From the NCBI GenBank assembly GCA_030248215.1, contig JASANG010003186.1, positions 24,844-88,843 on the forward strand: DNA of 64,000 bases. Direction: 5' to 3'. The notes beneath the pieces were generated by a model. It did not search any database. It saw only the letters and a list, made by a program, of their open reading frames with translations, and was not told where the DNA came from. Below, piece by piece: positions 43,023-51,162 of this stretch. Positions within the stretch are counted from its first letter, which is position 1; each line of letters opens with the position of its first letter. The position numbers were made by a program, and so were the translations under genes. The DNA comes from Enoplolaimus lenunculus. Taxonomy: Eukaryota; Nematoda; Enoplea; Enoplida; Thoracostomopsidae.

Positions 43023-43288
43023 ACCCTTTCTCACATGAATATTTGCAATTTCACATGAGATGTAATTTCAAGGTGAGATTCGAACCCCAGTCTCACGGGT
43101 GGGAGGCGTTTACGATGATCACTGAGCTATAGGAGCTTGACGCTCGAGCCCGAGTAGGCTCTCACGTCTTGTGGTGATTTTACACTGCGCATATATGTTA
43201 TAAAACGTTAAACGGTCTTCACAATGTGTTGATTGCTCGTACATTATTGTATTTAGTTGTTCATAGTATACTCTATGAGTGAAAGGGT
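43023..43288 (-). mobile_element. tRNA-Gly-like MITE, TTAA-flanked
   Basis: Flanked by TTAA on both sides; CCCTTTCTCACATGAATATT left, ATGAGTGAAAGGG right. Minus-strand tRNA-like part: TATAGCTCAGTGATCA, CGCCTCCCAC, GGGGTTCGAATCTC. Best kept copy. Confidence 0.87.
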
Positions 43289-43339
43289 TAATTACGTAAC
43301 GAAAGATCAAGTCTGTTCCATTATCCTCCAGCCGTCAGC

Positions 43340-43790
43340 TGGTGTTTGCTCAATAATGGTCGCATTTAGAAAATTTTTCCCATATATGAACTTCTCACAA
43401 CCTTCCCTGATCATTTCATACACAAATTTGAATTTTTGAAAAATTCGATTTTTAATAATCGTTTAGATTCACACATGACAACGAAAAATTTGTCAATGAT
43501 TAATAGACAAAATATATCATTCGACGAACTTTGCGGAACTGAGTCGAGTAGCGTTAAATTTTGCACAGTCAGCCGATTGGCTAACGAGTTGCGGTAAGTA
43601 GCAGCTCAAACTTTTTTCACAAAATTTTTTTTGGGTCCCAAGCGGGTGATACTTTTAAAAATCGAATTTTTAAAAAATTCAAATTTAAGCGCGGAATGAT
43701 CAGGGAAAGACATGAGAGAAGCTGAAATTGCAATCATTTTTTTAAATTTAACGATATTTGGGTAAACGCGGGCTGGTAGGATAACGGAAA
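43340..43790. mobile_element. foldback element with CCCTGATCATT arms
   Basis: 43387-43460 and 43635-43712 are inverted copies (CTTCCCTGATCATTTCAT and its complement). A related half occurs at 11590-11830. Confidence 0.6.
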
Positions 43791-43969
43791 ACACCCCAAA
43801 ATTCTTCCAGGGGGATTTGATACCAACCTGGCTCGCCCTTAGCTACGGGCACGTTCGGTACTGATAATCTATATAGCTTTAATATGGTTTTAGAAATCAA
43901 AAAGTTGCTTAGGATGTAGCTATTATTCCATATATAGGATATTAATAGTTAATGCTCGTCATTGAACTC

Positions 43970-44148
43970 GGCCAATGTATAGAACAGGGCCGGAACAGTA
44001 GTATAAGCATATTCCTAAGCCTAAGCCTAAGCGTAAGAATGAGCCTATACCTAAGCCCAAATCTAAGAAACAAAATAGTCTAAAGCTTAAGCTTACTCTA
44101 TTACAGTACGGCCGGAAAACGTTCCGGCCACTGTTCTATACATGGGCT
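43970..44148 (-). mobile_element. TLR-MITE, full length
   Basis: Ends AATGTATAGAACAGGGCCGG and CCACTGTTCTATACATGGGC. Flanks TTGAACTC/TTGGTCTC agree at 6 of 8. Lies 55 bases upstream of the ACTCA-MITE that precedes TTL-B. Confidence 0.88.
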
Positions 44149-44202
44149 TTGGTCTCTGAGGCCTTGTCATTTAGAATTATGGTCGTCTAAGTATTTCTAC
44201 TA

Positions 44203-44455
44203 CACTGTAAATACCAGTGAGTTGATTTTAACTCAGAATGAGTTGAATCACTCAGTCTGAGTTAGGACTATCAGAACTAACAATTGTGAGTTTATTCAAC
44301 TTTTTCTAAGTTAGTTCATCAACTCGCCCGGAGTCAACTCAGCTCATAGTGAGAATCAGTTCAACTCAGCGTGAGTCAAAGTTTACTGTTATTAACTCAG
44401 AAATGACTAACTTTCCATTTGAGTTGCATTAATTAACTCACTGAAATTTACAGTG
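44203..44455 (+). mobile_element. ACTCA-MITE ending 40 bp upstream of the TTL-B start
   Basis: TA at 44201-44202 and 44456-44457; CACTGTAAATACCAGTGAGT left, CACTGAAATTTACAGTG right. Confidence 0.92.
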
Positions 44456-44484
44456 TAATAAATATTACATATTTTATTTACTTT

Positions 44485-44486
44485 AG
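44485..44486 (+). promoter_or_regulatory. splice-acceptor-like AG just upstream of TTL-B start
   Basis: TACTTTAG 9 bases before the ATG, a candidate trans-splice acceptor. Comparable sites precede the other two TTL starts. Confidence 0.4.
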
Positions 44487-44495
44487 CTAACATTA

Positions 44496-44664
44496 ATGAA
44501 ACAATCTCATACTAAGCAACTGCGCTTATTTGTAATTGCAAATTTAATTGCAGTGAGTTGCACCCAATTGCAACAATCAATTGCAGTGACAGGTCGACTA
44601 TTTTGTGGCGAACGCACTCATAGCGCATCCGATGTACTGGTCAAATTGTACGACAGAGATTTTT
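44496..44664 (+). CDS. TTL-B exon 1
   Basis: 56 codons plus one base; donor TTT|GTAAGA. Signal peptide plus AVTGRLFCGERTHSASDVLV and KLYDRD. Confidence 0.92.
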
Positions 44665-47029
44665 GTAAGAGACAAGGCGTTGCTTAAACAGTTATTTTCC
44701 GCCGTAACCTAATGAACTTTTAACAAAATTAACAAAATTGAAGTAGAAAATATCTCGCAAAAACAAAATATCCCGTTTTAGCGAGGTTGGTATTCTATTA
44801 TTCCGAAAATGAACGTTTCGGAAACTGAAAGCTAATGTGTAGAACAGGATCGTAACAGTAGTATAAGCATATTCCTAAAGCCTAAACATAAGTCGGAAAC
44901 GTAAGGCTAAGCGTAAGTCTGAGCAAATCATAGTCTAAAGCTTTAGTTTTACTGTTTCAGACTTGCGGAAACACGGTCCGCCCATGATGTTTACATGGGC
45001 CAGAGGCTAAAATAAACAAAACCATTTACAATGCAGAATTTTTACTACAAATATTATTGATACTCTTTCTAAGTATATACACAACTCTCTAAAAACTTAA
45101 ACTTGAATTATAGCCTAACTAAGCTTGAATATTAGTTGAAGTCCTAATAACTGAGCGTCAACCATTGCGAGTTAAAGTCAACTCACTGAAATTTACAGTG
45201 AAAACTAGAATTTTAAGTTTTTTCTTAAAAGTAACATATTTTTAATTTTAATACGAACGAGTTTAAGTAAACTTATTTTTAGTTTAAGTACCAAATCCAA
45301 CTCATAAATTATGTATATCTAAGAGTTCACTAACTTTAGCTTAAACTAAAAATACGCAAGATTTTAAATTAGCCTAAGAGTAAACCAACCTGTTATTTCA
45401 GTTAATTTAGAAACTTAGTTTAATATTGCTGGATTAGCTTAAGCTAAAATCAAGTTAGTTTAAGCTTTTCGAGAGAACTTTGCCAATATATTCTACTAAA
45501 GCCTAACGACTATATCTCTGTTCTGTAGTTAATCCGGAAATCAATGAAAGGCTAAGGTCGACTTACGTCATGTTTCTGCAACCGAGCCATTATGGTTATA
45601 GTACGCCGCGATGATATGCTTTCAAGCGCAGTTACTGATTCAAATGGCGATTTCGTCGTTCAAGGATCCACCTGGGAATTAAATGAGATTGATCCTGTTC
45701 TCAAAATATATCATGATTGCAATGACGGCGGGACGCCTTGTGAAGTATGATGCAATTAAGCCAATCCAGAATATATATTTCTTAGGGCCCATGTTACTTT
45801 AATGGGCGTCCATGTTTCTGGTTGGTCTATAAAAGAGTAGGTTTAGAATCTAGATTACATTATTTGCTTATGCTTAGGAACTCATTTTTGCAACCATTTG
45901 GCTTAAACTTAGGCTTATGAATGCGCTTAATCTACTGTTAGCCCCTTAAAGTAACATTGACCTTTCTTAGTTAAGCAGTACCATATAGAGCCCTTCACGA
46001 AAATTTTCCCACAGATGCGGAGTGGCTCGAACCCGCGACGTAGGGATTTCCGGTCCGCTGCTCTAACCACTGAGCTTCGGATCCATGCAAACTTTTCGCT
46101 ACAATGGCTCTGTATACGGTAACATTTGTTTTGCAAGATATAAATACGCCGCGAAAAAGTCACTGTAAAATACCAATGAGTTGATTAATCAATTCAACTA
46201 GCGAGTCAGTGATTTCTGAGTTAATAACAGTTAACTTTAACTCACTCTGAGTCGAATTGATTCTCACTCTGAGTTGACTTGACTCTGTGTGTCAGTTGAT
46301 TAATTAACTCAGAATGAATTTAACCAACTCAAATTGCTGAGTTCACATAGTCCAGACTGAGTGATTCAAGTCATTTTGAGTTAAAATCAACTCACTGAAA
46401 TTTACACTGTATGAGCTGGACAGCGTCTTCCACACCTTCCAACCGCTACCGCAAAGTAATTCTAAGGTAAGCAATGATCAAGGATGTTTCGCTACGATTG
46501 AATGCTTCTTGTATTTCGAAATATTACAGCTTTAAAGATCGTTTTTGCAATTTTTCACTGTTTTTCACTGGTCGCCAACCGCCACTTTTCTACTTATTAC
46601 TAACAAATAGATCATATGCAGTAGCGGATCCAGAGGAAGAAAGCGTACGCCCCTCCCGTCAGAATTTTTTTGTGATAAAATGGTAAGGTCCCTATCTTAC
46701 AGTTTTTCCCCTCAGAAGATTTTTTGTAAAAAAATAAAATTTTTACCGTCAGAAGTGATAAAATTTTACAATTTTTTCCGTAAGAAAATTTTTTGCTGAT
46801 AAAATGATAATGTGTCTACCTTACAATGTTTGCGTTAAACATTTGCCTGCCCCTGTCAGAAATTTTTGGATCCGCTTCCGGAATTATGTACTTGTTTTAG
46901 AGAGAGATAAAATTTGATATTCCACGCAAATATATTAATACAGAAGCATCCGTTGACATTGGTGAAATAAACATTGAACCGGAGTTTTCAGAAGAAGAAA
47001 CTGATTGCTTTCGGTTCATTAAACGTTGA
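44496..47029 (+). CDS. Transthyretin-like (TTL) secreted protein B, 3 exons
   Basis: Paralogue of TTL-A with the same architecture. Exons 44496-44664, 45602-45744, 46901-47029, phases 1 and 0, 146 aa, the same length as TTL-A. Signal peptide about aa 1-23 (LRLFVIANLIAVSC). Landmarks: IAVTGRLFCG, VLVKLYDRDF, VTDSNGDFVVQG, IDPVLKIYHDC, GGTPCE, KYINTEASVDIGEINIE, ETDCF; the four family cysteines are present. The C-terminus runs past the usual last cysteine by RFIKR. Intron 1 contains a telomere-repeat MITE and an ACTCA fragment; intron 2 is almost entirely four MITEs in a row. An ACTCA-MITE ends 40 bases upstream of the ATG. Secretion is inferred from the signal peptide. Confidence 0.92.
44830..45001 (-). 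mobile_element. TLR-MITE in TTL-B intron 1
   Basis: Mosaic ends: GTGTAGAACAGGATCG left, CCCATGATGTTTACATGGGC right. Core hexamers strongly decayed. Confidence 0.75.
45133..45200 (-). mobile_element. ACTCA-MITE right-end fragment, in TTL-B intron 1
   Basis: Ends CAACTCACTGAAATTTACAG; only about 68 bases remain. Confidence 0.65.
45602..45744 (+). CDS. TTL-B exon 2
   Basis: 143 nt, phase 1 start, phase 0 end; acceptor GTTATAG, donor GAA|GTATGA. Encodes RRDDMLSSAVTDSNGDFVVQ and IDPVLKIYHDCNDGGTPCE. Three bases shorter than exon 2 of TTL-A and TTL-C. Confidence 0.9.
45786..45962 (+). mobile_element. TLR-MITE with perfect 8-bp duplication, in TTL-B intron 2
   Basis: Flanked by TTTCTTAG at 45778-45785 and 45963-45970. 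TTACTTTAA-subfamily ends; the hexamer core is short and partly decayed. Confidence 0.92.
45977..46122 (-). mobile_element. second tRNA-like foldback element, TTL-B intron 2
   Basis: Inverted arms AGTACCATATAGAG / CTCTGTATACGGTAAC enclose a minus-strand tRNA-like sequence with AGCTCAGTGGTTAGAGC and CGCGGGTTCGAGCC. Not the same as the Gly-type family. Confidence 0.7.
46161..46409 (-). mobile_element. ACTCA-MITE, full length, in TTL-B intron 2
   Basis: CACTGTAAAATACCAATGAG left, CACTGAAATTTACACTG right. Confidence 0.9.
46619..46880. mobile_element. GTGGCGGATCCAG-type element, TTL-B intron 2
   Basis: CAGTAGCGGATCCAGAGGAA left, AAATTTTTGGATCCGCTTCC right. Ends 20 bases before exon 3. Confidence 0.75.
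46901..47029 (+). CDS. TTL-B exon 3
   Basis: 42 codons and TGA; acceptor GTTTTAG. Encodes FDIPRKYINTEASVDIGEIN and the terminal DCFRFIKR. The acceptor lies about 20 bases after the end of a GGATCC-type element. Confidence 0.92.
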   Translation, partial: REIKFDIPRKYINTEASVDIGEINIEPEFSEEETDCFRFIKR

Positions 47030-47087
47030 AAAAATAGTTTCAATTTTTTATTCAAGATCCATGTAATTAATTATTACAATTAATACC

Positions 47088-47563
47088 CGGGCCTATATTC
47101 TCAAATGCGTATAGCATTGTCATCTGTTAGTATACTGTAAATTCCAGTGAGTTGATTAATCAATTCAGCTTGCCAGTTGGTTATTTCTGAATTAATATCA
47201 GTAAACATTAACTCACTGTGAGTTGAGCTGACTATCACTCTGAGTTGAGTGGACTCTGGGTGAGTTGATTTGTTAACTCAGAATAAAATGAATTAACTCA
47301 AAATTCTGAGTTCTGATAGTCCTAACTCAGACTGCGCGATTCAACTCATTCTAAGTTTAAATCAACTCACTGAAATTTACAGTGTAATAGGTTTTCAAAC
47401 TTACTAACTATTGCAGTTGTTGAACTCAAAATTTGTACAATAGTAGAGCGAATCATGTGTGAAAATTGTGCGGAATCTTGAGCCTCAGCATTTACTGGTT
47501 TGAAAGTTACAAGAACATTCGCCAACTGGTGATTGGTGCTACACACATTTAAGAATACGGGCG
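47088..47563 (+). mobile_element. CTCAAATGCGTATAGC-type MITE hosting an ACTCA-MITE
   Basis: GGGCCTATATTCTCAAATGC left, ACACATTTAAGAATACGGGC right. The nested element occupies 47133-47384. Confidence 0.87.
47133..47384 (-). mobile_element. ACTCA-MITE nested in a CTCAAATGCG-type MITE
   Basis: TA at 47131-47132 and 47385-47386; ACTGTAAATTCCAGTGAGTT left, CACTGAAATTTACAGTG right. The host resumes with AATAGGTTTTCAAAC. Confidence 0.9.
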
Positions 47564-47646
47564 TTATATGTTGAGTATTAGTGCAGAATTTATTGTAATA
47601 CCTGGCTGTTGATATGGTATGTAGAAATGGTTGTAGCACCAATCAC

Positions 47647-47893
47647 TACGCTTTAAGTTACTGGGAATTGATTTAATTGATAAAGTGTTGTGAATCACTG
47701 ATTGTGAGTTTAATCGTTTCAGAACTCAGAATTCTAAATTGATTGAACTCATTCTGAGTTAATAAATCAACTCGCCGTGAATTTAATCAACTCAGACTGA
47801 TTCAATGTTTACCGTTATTAACTCAGAAATAACCAGAAATTTACTAATTAGTTTCTCTGAGTTGATTTAATCAACTCATTGGAACTTACAAAA
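47647..47893 (+). mobile_element. ACTCA-MITE, ends decayed
   Basis: CTTTAAGTTACTGGGAATTG left, CATTGGAACTTACA right; full internal block order. Confidence 0.78.
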
Positions 47894-47963
47894 TCCGAAT
47901 AGGTGTATTTTTACAATCGAATTTTAGCTTCTTGTCACAAAACCTGCTATTTTTAAAAGCGAT

Positions 47964-48005
47964 CAACAACTGATGATAGGTGCTATACATATTTGAGAAT
48001 ATACA
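47964..48005. mobile_element. CTCAAATGCGTATAGC-type end fragment
   Basis: ATGATAGGTGCTATACATAT and TTTGAGAATA. Confidence 0.5.
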
Positions 48006-48049
48006 ATCACTGAGCTGAAATGCTAAAGAAAACCATGTAAATGCTTCTA

Positions 48050-48301
48050 CACTGTAAATTCAAATGAGTTGATTAATCAATTCAACTAGCGAGTTGATTA
48101 TTTCTGAATTAATATCCGTAAACATAAACTCACTATGAGTTGATTTCATTCTCAAGCTGAGTTGGATTGACTCTGGGCGAGTTGGTTAATTAACTCAGAA
48201 TGAATTGAATCAACTCAAAATTCTGAGTTCTGATAGTCCTAACTCAGACTGAGTGATTCAACTCATTCTGAGTTAAAATCAACTCACTGAAATTTGCAGT
48301 G
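48050..48301 (-). mobile_element. ACTCA-MITE, full length, TA-flanked
   Basis: TA at 48048-48049 and 48302-48303; CACTGTAAATTCAAATGAGT left, CACTGAAATTTGCAGTG right. Confidence 0.92.
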
Positions 48302-48387
48302 TAAACCTGATATTGTACCTATAAATCAAATCTATTGCTGGTTAATGAACACATGTTGAAATTTGAACCCAACCAGAATAATTTGCG

Positions 48388-48590
48388 GTATAGTCTTAGG
48401 CTTAGGCATTGGCTTAGCGGTCAAGCTAGCTTTTAGCCTAGTGTTACGTAACGGTTTTGTGTTTAGGCTTTGGCTTTTCGTCTAGGTTTAGACTTAGGTA
48501 TACGCTTAGGCTAAGGTATAAACTTGGACTTAGACTGAGGTTTTGGTTTAGATTTAGGCATACTTTTAGGCGTAAATAGGTGTTAAGAGA
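48388..48590 (+). mobile_element. degenerate TTAGGC-like tract
   Basis: About 200 bases of imperfect TTAGGC words (GTCTTAGGCTTAGGCATTGG and similar) without recognisable ends; probably an old TLR-MITE core. Confidence 0.5.
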
Positions 48591-48592
48591 AA

Positions 48593-48732
48593 AGGTTGCG
48601 CTATACTTTTGATAATGTCAGGTCAGGTCCGTCATCGTCTGTCACCATACGGTATCGTACACGAACGGGGCCGGCCGTACGGTGACCTGCGGTGGTAGAC
48701 GGCGCCGTACGACAAGTAAAGTGCGACCCTTA
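48593..48732. mobile_element. palindrome MITE, third copy
   Basis: AGGTTGCGCTATACTTTTGA left, AAGTAAAGTGCGACCCT right; CCGTCATCGTCTGTCACC inside. Confidence 0.8.
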
Positions 48733-48821
48733 GGCTTAGGCCTTAAATGAAAAGTCTTTGCAACTTGGTGCCACTTTACTGTGACTTATATCGTGTGACC
48801 TCAAACCATGAAAACCGTTTG

Positions 48822-49055
48822 GGCCAATGTTACTTTGAAGGGCGTAACAGTAGATTAAGCGTATTGCTAAGCCTAGCCTAAGCCTAAGCGTTGCAAAAGC
48901 GTATTCTTAAGCCTAAACTTAAGCTTAAGCATTGCAAAAATAAGTTCCTAAGCCTAAGCCTAAGCCTAAGCCTAAGCCAAAGTGTAATCTATATCTAAAT
49001 TTAGTGTTTTATAGACCCACCATAAACCTGGACGCTTCTTAAAGCAACATGAGCC
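48822..49055 (-). mobile_element. TLR-MITE, TTACTTTAAGG subfamily, full length
   Basis: GGCCAATGTTACTTTGAAGG left, CTTAAAGCAACATGAGCC right. Flanks ACCGTTTG/ACAGTTTG agree at 7 of 8. Three hexamer blocks separated by GCATTGCAAAA-type spacers; the last block has five pure hexamers. Confidence 0.9.
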
Positions 49056-49082
49056 ACAGTTTGCATGCTTACAAAATGAACA

Positions 49083-49125
49083 CAAATTGACTATTGGTGC
49101 TATACACATTTGAGAATTCCGGTCA
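49083..49125. mobile_element. CTCAAATGCGTATAGC-type end fragment
   Basis: TATTGGTGCTATACACATTT then GAGAATTCCGGTC. Confidence 0.5.
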
Positions 49126-49473
49126 TGAAAAAAATAACATCCGCTTTCAAACTTCGTCTGTATTAACACTAAAATTAAACCATATATAAACTCTCAAATT
49201 TGAAAAAATATTTCACGTACGAGTTGCCCGCAACAGTTATTTAGACTCTAGTTTTTGAAACTTTAATAGATTCAAATTGAATTTTAAACAAATTTTAGTT
49301 GAAATTTTCAACTAAATATTTTTAGGGATTTTAAATTTTTAGTTCGAGAAGTTGTTTTTTGAATATTGCTTGTGTAATATTTTGACTCATGTTACGGACG
49401 CGGGTGAACTCTATTAACGTTTATGGTTCGGTATTTATACAAGACTTTAGCTTATGCCAGTCACTGGCAGATT

Positions 49474-49792
49474 GGCCCATGTATAGAACAGGGCCGGATC
49501 GGTTTCCGGAGGGGCTATAATAGAGTCAGTTTAAGCTTTAGACTAATTTTTTGCTTAGGCTTAAGCTTAGGCTTAGGCTTAGATTTAAGTTTAGGAATAG
49601 GCTCTATCCATACGCTTAGGCTTATGCTTAGGCTTAGGTTTAGGAATAGGCTCTATCCATACGCTTAGGCTTAGGCTTAGGCTTAAGTTTAGGAATAGGC
49701 TCTATTCATACGCTTAGGCTTAGGCTTAGACTTAGACTTAGGCTTATGGATATGCTTATACTAATGTTCCGGCCCTGTTCTATACATGGGCG
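49474..49792 (+). mobile_element. TLR-MITE, longest copy (about 319 bp)
   Basis: CATGTATAGAACAGGGCCGG / CCGGCCCTGTTCTATACATG ends. The block AATAGGCTCTATCCATACGC plus hexamers is tandemly repeated three times, so the core has grown by units of about 55 bp. Confidence 0.92.
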
Positions 49793-49838
49793 AGGCAAAC
49801 TTTCACATTCAACTCAAACGCAACATATTTGTCGCTTG

Positions 49839-50127
49839 GGCCCATGTAAAAATCAGGGGCGGAACGATTTTGTGGGACTAGAATACAATAAACTTAAGCT
49901 TTACACTAATTTTTTGCTTGGTTAAGGCTTAGCCTTAGGCTTAGGATTACGAATAAACTCATTTTTACACTTAGGTTTAGGCTTAGTATTAGGAATAAAC
50001 TCATTCTTACACTTAGGCTTATGCTCAGGATTACGAATAACCTCATTTTTACACTTTGGCTTAGGCTTAGGCTTAGGCTCATGAATAAACTTATAATACT
50101 GTTCCGCCCCTGTTCTTTACATTGGCC
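49839..50127 (+). mobile_element. TLR-MITE, full length
   Basis: GGCCCATGTAAAAATCAGGG left, CCCCTGTTCTTTACATTGGC right; four hexamer blocks with AATAAACTCATTNTTACAC-type spacers. It lies 46 bases from the previous copy, same orientation, different subfamily. Confidence 0.9.
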
Positions 50128-50215
50128 ATTTGCCTAAATGTGCAGTTTGAAAAATTCCTGCCAGTTTCTACATTCGTTCGGTCTCATTCGCTTATTTCTT
50201 TATTTTTGACTTCCA

Positions 50216-50333
50216 CACTGCAAAATATGGTGAGTCAAATTGACTCAGGCGGAGTCAAACTTTGACTCAGTTTGTGTAGTCAGGAAAAGCCTATTTCGGA
50301 GAGAGTCAATTTGACTCACCATTGTTTGCAGTG
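50216..50333. mobile_element. GTGAGTCAAATTGAC-type MITE, short form
   Basis: CACTGCAAAATATGGTGAGT left, ACTCACCATTGTTTGCAGTG right; 118 bp with one arm largely deleted. Confidence 0.87.
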
Positions 50334-50708
50334 CATTGCCGGGTATAAATCGTTAATTTATCCAGGAAACTGGCATGGTTTAACAATGCTGACATTTTGT
50401 TGAATCTTTGCAACAGAAATTGACGTTTGTTCGGAGGCAACGCGAATAATTTAAACAAAGCTCATGAGCGAAGCGAACGAAAAGCCAAACGCAATTTTAG
50501 TATATCTTAAATTTCAAAGTTTTGGATTTGTGGGTGCCCTCTTGGATGACGTCACCGCTATGCATTGCTAGCGAAAATATTAGGCAAAAAAATTTCTCTT
50601 GGATCCAAGAATGCTTAACCACTTAGCCGCGGCCCGTCCACGTATTCTGAAGATTTTGTACTGACCATTGCAACTGTGTGATATTACGTGAAAATGTAAC
50701 AAGACAGC

Positions 50709-50950
50709 CACTGTAAATTTCAGTGAATTGATTTTAACTCAGAATCAGTTGAATCACTCGGTCTGAGTTAGAACGATGAGAACTCATAATTTTGAATGAA
50801 TTCAATTCATTCTGCGTTAAATAATCAACTCATCCAGAGTCAACACAACTCAGAGTGAGAATCAACTCAACTCAGAGTGAGTTGATGTTTACTGTGAAAT
50901 AATCAACTCGCTAGGTGAATTGATTATATTAATTCATTGGAATTTACAGG
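50709..50950 (+). mobile_element. ACTCA-MITE ending 58 bp upstream of the TTL-C start
   Basis: CACTGTAAATTTCAGTGAAT left, CATTGGAATTTACAGG right; same orientation relative to the gene as the copy upstream of TTL-B. Confidence 0.9.
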
Positions 50951-50981
50951 TGCCACTGAAATTTTTTTCGTTACGCTTTTT

Positions 50982-50983
50982 AG
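50982..50983 (+). promoter_or_regulatory. splice-acceptor-like AG upstream of TTL-C start
   Basis: CTTTTTAG followed by CAACAT, 25 bases before the ATG; TTL-B has CTTTAG followed by CTAACAT. The shared context suggests a conserved acceptor, possibly for a spliced leader. Confidence 0.4.
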
Positions 50984-51008
50984 CAACATCAGCGTATATA
51001 AACTAGAA

Positions 51009-51162
51009 ATGTGTAAGTTACTAATTGCTGTTTGCAGTTTAACTGCAGTTGCAATTAGCAACGCTAAAATGCAAACAGTTGAAATTCGTGGTATGCTATT
51101 TTGTGGTGATCGTAACAATAGTGTTAGTGATGTGAAATTAATACTGTATGATAAAGACCGAT
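51009..51162 (+). CDS. TTL-C exon 1
   Basis: 51 codons plus one base; donor CGAT|GTAAGT. Signal peptide, then MQTVEIRGMLFCGDRNNSVS and DVKLILYDKDR. Confidence 0.92.

Noticed and set aside
43085-43145. Functional tRNA-Gly gene
   Set aside because: Anticodon arm and boxes are recognisable, but the acceptor stem does not pair and the sequence lies within a repeated TTAA-flanked element.
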